Source: CAYYMD01 sp964480425
Lineage (GTDB): Bacteria; Planctomycetota; Phycisphaerae; SM23-33
Assembly: GCA_964480425.1 (NCBI GenBank)
Contig: CAYZPY010000137.1
Location: 1 to 6,781 of the forward strand
DNA length: 6,781 bases
Direction: 5' to 3'
In this document: positions 1 through 5,622 of the stretch, in pieces
How the letters are laid out: each line of letters starts with the position of its first letter
Numbering within the stretch: position 1 is the stretch's first letter
Notes under the pieces: generated by a model
Told to the model about the DNA's origin: nothing
Seen by the model: the letters and a program-made list of their open reading frames with translations, nothing else
Databases searched by the model: none
Program-made: the position numbers and the translations under genes

Positions 1-20
1 ACGATTCCACCTTATTTTAC

Positions 21-60
21 TCCGGAATCTGTCCAGCGCATGGGGACAGGCTAAGCCGGA
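21..60. repeat. imperfect palindrome at the broken 3' end of the NotI-like gene
   Basis: Two nested inverted repeats are visible. CTGTCC (29-34) pairs with GGACAG (44-49) around a 9-base loop, and TCCGG (21-25) pairs with CCGGA (56-60) outside it, giving an interrupted hairpin of about 40 bases. The minus-strand endonuclease frame stops (TAG, 51-53) inside this structure, although NotI-family proteins normally continue for well over 100 residues. The likeliest reading is the end of a small mobile or REP-like element, or a deletion scar, that removed the 3' half of the gene. No transposase is in view and the element's outer limit cannot be set from this window, so the identity is inference. 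Confidence 0.4.
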
Positions 61-727
61 ACCTTTATCTGGAGTTGGGGCATTAGTCTTTTAGGTCCGC
101 TGCTTCGGTAATCGGGCCTCCTGTTACCAACGGGAAAATCAATTTCCGTCTCGTTGCTTCCTTCGCGCGAGGCCTCGAATTCCCTCGTCATGGAATCACC
201 GGAGAAATAGACGGACTGGGTTTCGAGGGCGCACCATCTCAGGTTTGACGTATCCGGATAAACCAGAACATTGTCGATTCTTCCTACATCACCACGCCCC
301 CTGCTTTCTCTCTCACCAATGGGCTCAAGAAACCCAATCTCTCCAAGGATGATAGGTTGTTCACTACCTATAAGTTCCCCTCCTACCCAACGATATATCA
401 GTTGATCCTGCTTAAAGCGATTCGGGCACACGGTTCGGAGTTCCCCATCGGGTTCGTCGGCGACGTAAACACGACCTTCAGCGTTTTTGACATACATACG
501 TATGGAGCATACTCCCCCCTTTTTGTTGCATCGGTTTTGTTGCATCGGACGGGTCGTTCGGATGTGCTTTGGAAAGGACAAAGAATATCCTGCGCACCCC
601 TGCGTAGCGCCTGATTAGCAAATCGCCTTTTACTATCACTATCCAGTCTGTGATATAAATACCCGTACCACTCCGCTATTCCAAAACGACGGACTTTATC
701 ATCGTGATTTATTGAAGGCATGGACAT
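51..727 (-). pseudogene. NotI-type restriction endonuclease, frameshifted and 3'-truncated
   Basis: A remnant of a NotI-like type II restriction endonuclease. The N-terminal part is read from ATG 727-725 (or 721-719) down to about 536, and the rest in another frame from 521 to the stop at 51-53. Removing one copy of a 14-bp tandem duplication (521-548) joins the two halves into one 220-residue protein. In that restored protein Cys50 (CPF), Cys62, Cys69 (GVCS) and Cys96 (CPN) match the four metal-binding cysteines of NotI. Asp147 (GRID), Glu164 and Gln166 (LETQ) match NotI's PD-(D/E)XK catalytic residues Asp160, Glu182 and Gln184. NotI is 383 residues, so the C-terminal portion is missing. No good ribosome-binding site precedes the start, so the exact start is uncertain. 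No methyltransferase gene is visible. The region looks less GC-rich than the genes to the right, suggesting transfer. As it stands it probably makes no active enzyme. Confidence 0.85.
521..548. repeat. exact 14-bp tandem duplication causing a frameshift
   Basis: The unit ttttgttgcatcgg occurs twice back to back, at 521-534 and 535-548, without a mismatch. Since 14 is not a multiple of three, the second copy shifts the minus-strand reading frame. Deleting one copy restores RCNKKGGVCSIR, joining the second and third conserved cysteine segments of the NotI-like protein. A replication-slippage origin is the simple explanation. Confidence 0.93.
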
Positions 728-797
728 TATTATTGCTTTATTATTGTAAGAAGCAATTATTTCGCGATAATTTGTCGTGCGGTGGCGTGGTTTGCGG

Positions 798-815
798 GTC
801 CCGGCTCGTCGGGAC
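798..815. repeat. short intergenic hairpin in the divergent spacer
   Basis: GTCCCG (798-803) and CGGGAC (810-815) form a perfect 6-bp stem around a 6-base loop, in the spacer between the endonuclease remnant and lptD. There is no T-run on either side, so it is not a convincing intrinsic terminator. It could be a single copy of a dispersed repeat. The rest of 728-860 shows only an AT-rich stretch (about 722-775) and no gene that I can support. Confidence 0.4.
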
Positions 816-860
816 GAAGCGGTCACGAATAGTTCGGCACCGTCATTTCCTAAAGAAGGT

Positions 861-888
861 TTGACCGGCGCGGGGCGTGGCATATAAT
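861..888 (+). promoter_or_regulatory. sigma-70-type promoter for lptD
   Basis: TTGACC (861-866, one mismatch to the -35 consensus) is followed after a 16-bp spacer by a perfect TATAAT (883-888). Transcription would begin near 895, leaving a 5' leader of about 40 bases before the lptD ATG at 936. The closest ribosome-binding candidate is a weak GCGAGA at 924-929, suitably spaced from the ATG. The -10 box is bracketed by ACCGG (864-868) and ACCGGT (892-897), which could serve as an operator, but that is speculative. Confidence 0.75.
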
Positions 889-935
889 CGCACCGGTTAA
901 GGCGACGTAAAGATTCCGTTCCTGCGAGATACTTA

Positions 936-3900
936 ATGACACCGCGACGCTCAGGCGGCATAAACTGTTTTTCCGGCATGGCGCCGGCATGGGTGGTCAT
1001 TGCGCTTGCGTGGGTCCTGGCGGGGCCTGCAACGGGGGCGAGTGACACCCGTCCGTCGGGCCGGCAGGAATACATCCACCAGGACGCGCACATTTCCGGC
1101 GGGGAGATCCACTGGTTCCAGGCGGACGATCAGCGCGTATCGGTCGTCATCGGCGATTTTTCACTCTCGGCGGGGCAGTACGAGATAACCGGGCGAGACG
1201 CGGTTATCTGGATAACCACCACCGGCGCCGAGGACGCCGAGCAACACCTGATAACCATATACGTCGAGGGCGACGCCCGCGTGTCCGAGCCGGACGGCAC
1301 CACCGCATCTGACCAGACCATGCTGGTGACGCTACCCGTCGAGGGCAGGATAACCGCCGGGGGACGCCTCAGCGCCACTTCACTGGAGAAGTTTCCCGTT
1401 TACCGGCGCGCCGTGGCGGTCCGGAAGGGCGGCGCGGCCACCCGACCGGACACGCGCCCGGCCGAGACACGACCCGCCGAGACGCGCCCGGCCGAGGGTG
1501 AGGACGACGAGGCGACCGATGACGGCGCCGGGCCCGATATCCGGGCATCGGCGCGGACGGACACAACGATAGTAGAGACGCGCCGCGCCGAGGGGACGCA
1601 GACGGCGCCGGCCGCCGCGACGACAACCGCGCCGCGCGCCAGGGCGTCGCTTCCGGTGCGGTTCAGCGCCGACAAGTTCACCTCCGAGCTGCGCAACGGC
1701 GAGCGGGTGACCGTGGCGCGGGGCAACGTTTACCTGGCGCAGGGAAACCCCGACAGCGAGCTGTTCATGGAGCTACGCTCGCAGTCGGCGGTGATATTCT
1801 CCAGGACCTACACCGACGGCGACGGGCGATTGCAGCCCAAGGACACCACCAGCCCGGTGAGCCCGCCGCTTCGCGGACTGTCCGGTCCGGGCGGGGGGGA
1901 GGAAGTGGTCACCGGCGTTTACCTCCAGGGCGACGTGGTCATCGCGCGCGGGGAGCGTTACCTTCGAGGCCCGCGGGCGTATTACGATTTCACCACCGAC
2001 AGGGCGATAGTTCCCGACGCCGTGTTCCGCACCATCCAGAAGCACCGCGACATACCGATCTACATCCGCGCCACCGAGGCGCGGGCGCTGTCCGCCAGGG
2101 AAATGTGGTTTAAGAACGCCAGGGTGACCACCAGCGATTTTTACACGCCCTCCTACCACGTCGGTGCAAAGACGGCGTACCTGATGGACAAGACCCCGTA
2201 CGACCCGGAAACCGGAGAGCGCCTGGGCGAGCGGTCGTGGCAGGCAAAACTGGAGCACACCACGTTCAACGTGCGCTCGGTTCCGTTTCTGTACTGGCCT
2301 TATTACCGCGGCGACCTCACCGAGGGCGACACCGCTCTGCGGAAAGTGGAAGTGGGACACTACGGCGATTTCGGCGCCGGCGTCGAGACGCAGTGGCACC
2401 TGTTCCGCCTGCTGGGATTGGTCGAGCCGGAGGGCTTCTCGGGCAGGTTCGAACTGGACCAGTACGAACGCGGCACACTGATGGGCGCAACCGGCGATTA
2501 TAAGAGGCAGAATTATTCCGGCTTCTGGGACATCTTCGGCGTGGTCGATCAGGACCAGGAAGACGACTTCGGCGACGAGCTGGAAGACATACCCGCACCG
2601 AAATATCGCGGGCGGTTCCTCACCCGGCACAAGCAGTTCCTCCCGGCGGACTGGCAGATACAGACCGAGTTCAGTTACATGTGCGACAATAACTTCCTGC
2701 GGGAATTTTTCCCGGCGGAATTCTGGGCCGGAAAAAAACAGGAAACCCTCCTCTACGCCAAAAAGCAGCGCGACAACTGGGCGTTCACCACGCTGTTCAA
2801 GGCCCAGGTCAACCGCTTCCTGACCCGCACCGAGTCCGCGCCCGACGCGGGCTTCCACCTGGTGGGTCAGCCGCTGTTCGGCGACGAGGTTACGTTTTTC
2901 AGCGAATCGCACGCCGGCCTGAAGCGCCTGAACTACGCCAACTTCTCCTCCAGCGACGACAGCGACTGGTTCGGCAGGTACGACACGCGCCAGGAGATAG
3001 ACTGGCCCATACGCATCGGTCCGGTCAACGTGGTGCCTTACGCCACCGGCAGGTTGACTTACTGGGGCGATACGCCCCCCGACAGTTCAAGCGACGACGA
3101 CGGGGACGAAGAGTTCAGGCCTTACGGGCAGTTGGGCGTCAAGGCCAGCACGCACGTTTGGCGCGTTTACGACAAGGCCCGCAGTCGGCTGTGGGACATC
3201 CACGGGCTGAAGCACGTAATCACCCCTGAAGTCACCGGGTTCATATCCACCTCGGGCGGCGTCTCGCCGTCGGACGTATTCCCGCTGGAGCCCGGCATAG
3301 AGGAGCACCTGGACCGCCTAAGCGGCGTGGGGATAGGCATATACCAGCGTCTCCAGACGAAGCGCGGACCGCAGGGCGACCGCCACACCACCGACTGGAT
3401 GCGCCTGGACGTAACGGCGGGATTCTTCGACAGCCCCGACGACGACGGGCTGGTCGCCGACGGACGGTACTTCATGTACCGCCCGGAGAACTCCATCGGG
3501 CGAAACAACATCAACGCCGAGTACACCTGGCACGTGTCGGACTCGACGACGTTCATGGCCGACACCAATTTCGACGTGGACGATTGCAGTTTCGGGCGGA
3601 CCAGCGTGGGACTGGCCGTGGCCAGAAACCCCCGACTGCGGTATTTCCTTGGAATAAGGCACATCCGCGACCTGGGTTCGGCGGTGGGGACCGCGGGATT
3701 CAAGTACCAGATGACCGAGAAGTATTCGATCAGCGCCTTCCAGCAGTACGATTTCGAATTCAACGACGGGGAGAATCTGGCCACCACATTCTCGATCGTC
3801 CGCAAGTTCCCCCGATGGTTTGTCGGCTTTACGTTCCTCTACGACCAAAGCGAGGACGACGTCGGTCTTATCCTGACACTCTGGCCGGAAGGCGTGCCCG

Positions 3901-3959
3901 AATTCCGCATCGGCTCGGGAAGGGTCTCCCTGCTGGGCAGGTCAAGCGACAGGAACTGA
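936..3959 (+). CDS. lptD: LPS-assembly protein LptD (OstA/Imp family), extended form
   Basis: Outer-membrane beta-barrel that, with LptE in the classical system, receives lipopolysaccharide from the periplasmic Lpt bridge and inserts it in the outer leaflet. A signal peptide is visible: Arg4-Arg5, a hydrophobic stretch at about 16-32, and a likely cut after Ala35. Two OstA-like beta units follow, at about 45-160 and 239-400. They are split by a Pro/Ala/Thr/Glu-rich linker (about 165-238) that includes three TRPAE repeats. The barrel takes up about 400-1007 and contains LptD-like strands (YTPSYHVGA, SYMCDNNFLREFF, LLYAKKQRDNWAFTT). Acidic loops occur at about 538-552, 717-726 and 834-838. The length of 1007 residues exceeds the roughly 780 of E. 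coli LptD, mostly through the N-terminal additions. Only two cysteines (583, 884) lie outside the signal peptide, so the four-cysteine disulfide pattern of E. coli is absent. The protein ends in SSDRN, without the usual terminal aromatic residue. ATG 936 is chosen because it gives a complete signal peptide and follows the promoter; ATG 978 (Met15) is the alternative. The 3' spacer has no clear terminator. Confidence 0.86.
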   Translation: MTPRRSGGINCFSGMAPAWVVIALAWVLAGPATGASDTRPSGRQEYIHQDAHISGGEIHWFQADDQRVSVVIGDFSLSAGQYEITGRDAVIWITTTGAEDAEQHLITIYVEGDARVSEPDGTTASDQTMLVTLPVEGRITAGGRLSATSLEKFPVYRRAVAVRKGGAATRPDTRPAETRPAETRPAEGEDDEATDDGAGPDIRASARTDTTIVETRRAEGTQTAPAAATTTAPRARASLPVRFSADKFTSELRNGERVTVARGNVYLAQGNPDSELFMELRSQSAVIFSRTYTDGDGRLQPKDTTSPVSPPLRGLSGPGGGEEVVTGVYLQGDVVIARGERYLRGPRAYYDFTTDRAIVPDAVFRTIQKHRDIPIYIRATEARALSAREMWFKNARVTTSDFYTPSYHVGAKTAYLMDKTPYDPETGERLGERSWQAKLEHTTFNVRSVPFLYWPYYRGDLTEGDTALRKVEVGHYGDFGAGVETQWHLFRLLGLVEPEGFSGRFELDQYERGTLMGATGDYKRQNYSGFWDIFGVVDQDQEDDFGDELEDIPAPKYRGRFLTRHKQFLPADWQIQTEFSYMCDNNFLREFFPAEFWAGKKQETLLYAKKQRDNWAFTTLFKAQVNRFLTRTESAPDAGFHLVGQPLFGDEVTFFSESHAGLKRLNYANFSSSDDSDWFGRYDTRQEIDWPIRIGPVNVVPYATGRLTYWGDTPPDSSSDDDGDEEFRPYGQLGVKASTHVWRVYDKARSRLWDIHGLKHVITPEVTGFISTSGGVSPSDVFPLEPGIEEHLDRLSGVGIGIYQRLQTKRGPQGDRHTTDWMRLDVTAGFFDSPDDDGLVADGRYFMYRPENSIGRNNINAEYTWHVSDSTTFMADTNFDVDDCSFGRTSVGLAVARNPRLRYFLGIRHIRDLGSAVGTAGFKYQMTEKYSISAFQQYDFEFNDGENLATTFSIVRKFPRWFVGFTFLYDQSEDDVGLILTLWPEGVPEFRIGSGRVSLLGRSSDRN
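1452..1496 (+). repeat. three tandem TRPAE codon repeats inside lptD
   Basis: Three consecutive 15-base units encode TRPAE at residues 173-187. The first and third units are identical (acgcgcccggccgag), while the middle one differs only at synonymous positions (acacgacccgccgag). They sit in the low-complexity linker between the two OstA-like units. The silent divergence of the middle copy suggests the repeat is not brand new and that the peptide is tolerated or useful as a flexible spacer. Confidence 0.9.
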
Positions 3960-4055
3960 ACCGGGATGGAAATCAGATACTGATAGAGCGTGACTTGCTT
4001 GCCGGCAGGCGGGTGTGGCTCTCTTATCTTAATGTCGCCAACAGTGCGGAACCAC

Positions 4056-4085
4056 TCGTCAAAGCCCTCGTTCCTGCGTTATAAT
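4056..4085 (+). promoter_or_regulatory. probable promoter for rarA
   Basis: A perfect TATAAT lies at 4080-4085. Eighteen bases upstream TCGTCA (4056-4061) matches the -35 consensus at four of six positions. The predicted start near 4092 leaves a leader of about 26 bases before the rarA ATG at 4118. GGGA at 4107-4110 is the best-placed ribosome-binding candidate, and AGG at 4114-4116 is too close to the ATG. The remainder of the 3960-4117 spacer holds only a small GC palindrome near 4000 without a T-run, and no gene. Confidence 0.55.
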
Positions 4086-4117
4086 GAAATCGTTCGGCAT
4101 ATTTTCGGGACGCAGGT

Positions 4118-5497
4118 ATGGATTTGTTCAAGGAATCCCAGGACGCAGCCATAGAGGCCAACGCGCCGCTTGCGGTGAAGATGCGTCCCCGCACGCTTGA
4201 GGAGATACTCGGGCAGGACGAGTTTTTGGGCGAGGGCAGGATGCTGCGTCGCATGCTTGAGGCGGACCGACTGAGTTCTCTGGTGTTTCACGGCCCGCCG
4301 GGCTCGGGCAAGACGACCCTGGCGCACGTAATCGCTTGGCACATTTCCTGCCACTTCCACATGCTCAACGGCGCCTCGGCGACCGTGGCGCAGGTGCGGG
4401 AAATTATCGAGCGGGCCCGCGCGGCGCTGGCGTCAACCGGCAGGCGGACGGTTGTTTTCATCGACGAACTGCACCGCTTCAACCGAGCCCAGCAGGACGT
4501 GCTGCTCAACGACGTGGAAAACGGCACGATCGTCCTTATCGGGGCCACCACGGAGAATCCGTTTTTCACCATCAACTCGCCGCTGCTGTCGCGCTCGACG
4601 ATATTCCAGTTCGCCCCGCTGAGCGAGGACGACATCATCGCGCTTTTGAAGCGCGCCCTGTCGGACGAGGAACGGGGCCTGGGCCGGTACGACGTGCGCG
4701 TCAGCGACGAGGCGCTGGAGCACCTGGCAAAAATATCCGACGGCGACGCCCGAAGGGCCCTTACCGCACTGGAGGTCGGCGTGCTGAGCCAACTCAAATC
4801 TATCGAAGGCGATTCATCCGACGTGCCGCCGGCGAGCGGGAAAAAGGCGAAGGAAAAACCGGTCGTTTTCGACCTCGCCGTTGCCCAGGAGTCCATCCAG
4901 GCCAAGGCGGTGCAATACGACCGCACCGGCGATTACCACTACGACGCCATAAGCGCGTTCATCAAGTCCATGCGGGGCAGCGACCCCCACGCCGCGGTCT
5001 ACTGGCTGGCACGGATGCTGGCGGCCGGGGAGGACCCTCGCTTTATAGCGCGACGGATTGCGATACTGGCCAGCGAAGACATCGGCAACGCCGACCCGCG
5101 CGCGATATCGGTAGCCGCCGCCGCTTTTGACATTACCGAGAAAATAGGCCTGCCGGAGTGCCAACTGACGCTCGCCCAGGCGGCGATATACATGTCCTGC
5201 GCGCCGAAGTCCAACGCCTCGGCGATGGCGGTATGGAAGGCCTCCTCCGACGTCAAGAACAATCGCACCGTCCCGGTGCCCAAGTCGCTGCGGAACGCGC
5301 CGCACCCCGGCATGGCCGAACAGTACGGCTACGCAAAGGACTACAAGTACGCGCACGATTACGCCGGCGGCGTCGCGCCCGAGATGGAATACCTCGGCGT
5401 GGACAAGAAATACTACCAGCCCGTCGAGCGCGGTTACGAAAAGTACATCCGCAAATACCTCAAGTGGGTAGAGAAACTCAAAACCCAAGAGAAATAG
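4118..5497 (+). CDS. rarA: replication-associated recombination protein A (AAA+ ATPase RarA/MgsA)
   Basis: Cytoplasmic AAA+ ATPase of the clamp-loader-like RarA/MgsA/WRNIP1 family, which acts at stalled or gapped replication forks and interacts with SSB and DNA ends. The motifs occur in order: MRPRTLEEILGQ (22-33), Walker A GPPGSGKTT (59-67), Walker B VVFIDE (112-117) followed by LHRFN, sensor 1 GATTENP (142-148), arginine finger LLSRS (Arg159) and sensor 2 GDARRAL (209-215). The C-terminal tetramerisation region starts near 258. It contains GDYHYDAISAFIKSMRGSDP (271-290), SEDIGNADPRA (319-329), APKSN (362-366) and LRNAPHPGM (391-399), and ends with a Tyr/Lys-rich tail. The 459 residues are close to E. 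coli RarA (447). The small excess is a polar, lysine-rich insert at about 228-250 between the AAA+ part and the C-terminal region. All catalytic residues are present, so it should be active. It follows lptD by 158 bp, has its own promoter elements, and converges on the phosphatase gene. Confidence 0.97.
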   Translation: MDLFKESQDAAIEANAPLAVKMRPRTLEEILGQDEFLGEGRMLRRMLEADRLSSLVFHGPPGSGKTTLAHVIAWHISCHFHMLNGASATVAQVREIIERARAALASTGRRTVVFIDELHRFNRAQQDVLLNDVENGTIVLIGATTENPFFTINSPLLSRSTIFQFAPLSEDDIIALLKRALSDEERGLGRYDVRVSDEALEHLAKISDGDARRALTALEVGVLSQLKSIEGDSSDVPPASGKKAKEKPVVFDLAVAQESIQAKAVQYDRTGDYHYDAISAFIKSMRGSDPHAAVYWLARMLAAGEDPRFIARRIAILASEDIGNADPRAISVAAAAFDITEKIGLPECQLTLAQAAIYMSCAPKSNASAMAVWKASSDVKNNRTVPVPKSLRNAPHPGMAEQYGYAKDYKYAHDYAGGVAPEMEYLGVDKKYYQPVERGYEKYIRKYLKWVEKLKTQEK

Positions 5498-5509
5498 TTA
5501 CGCCGTAGG

Positions 5510-5602
5510 ATTCAAGCCCGTAAGGGCAAAGAATTGCAGCCCAGCCCGTGAGGGCTGGGGGCAAAGGGGCGAATATAAATTATTCAAGCCCCGTAAGGGG
5601 CG
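5510..5602 (+). repeat. cluster of three REP-like hairpins with GNRA-type loops
   Basis: In the 125-bp gap between the convergent rarA and phosphatase genes there are three perfect hairpins: GCCC-GTAA-GGGC (5516-5527), CCCAGCCC-GTGA-GGGCTGGG (5540-5559) and GCCCC-GTAA-GGGGC (5588-5601). The first and third are each preceded by ATTCAAG, so they are copies of one unit. Read as RNA on the plus strand, every loop is a GNRA tetraloop (GUAA, GUGA, GUAA), so all three share one orientation. They would lie in the 3' UTR of rarA mRNA, where they may help end or protect the transcript. On the minus strand the 5588-5601 stem is followed by an AT-rich tract and could act weakly as a terminator for the phosphatase. 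The repeat-family identity is inferred from form. Confidence 0.75.
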
Positions 5603-5622
5603 AAAGCGAGGCCGACGGATAA

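Noticed and set aside
357..614. Plus-strand open frame of 85 codons opposite the endonuclease
   Set aside because: It lies wholly antisense to conserved NotI-like motifs and shows no domain or ribosome-binding site.
728..1093. N-terminal extension of the endonuclease frame into the lptD start region
   Set aside because: The frame stays open up to 1093, but the extension overlaps the lptD promoter and signal peptide, has no family similarity I can see, and NotI-like proteins begin near the RFGIAEWYG segment coded just after 721.
1202..1217. DnaA-box-like TTATCCAGA within the lptD palindrome
   Set aside because: Only one site comes within one mismatch of the TTATCCACA box, and the other GATAACC copies do not fit. 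A coding-sequence origin is very unlikely.
1773..2912. Long antisense open frame (379 codons) opposite lptD
   Set aside because: It mirrors the strong GC codon pattern of lptD, has no recognisable domain, and the sense frame gives clear LptD motifs throughout.
3995..4015. Intrinsic terminator after lptD
   Set aside because: The GC palindrome here is short and not followed by a T-run, so it does not meet the usual pattern.
3584..4084. Plus-strand open frame overlapping the lptD end and the rarA promoter
   Set aside because: It is an out-of-frame shadow of lptD for most of its length, is low-complexity and basic, and its tail would run through the rarA -10 element.
4814..5488. Antisense open frame (224 codons) opposite rarA
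   Set aside because: It is a shadow of rarA, whose sense frame holds conserved family motifs over the same bases.
5510..5602. Possible CRISPR array in the repeat cluster
   Set aside because: Repeats are short, differ in stem sequence, have uneven spacing and total three; there are no uniform spacers and no cas genes.
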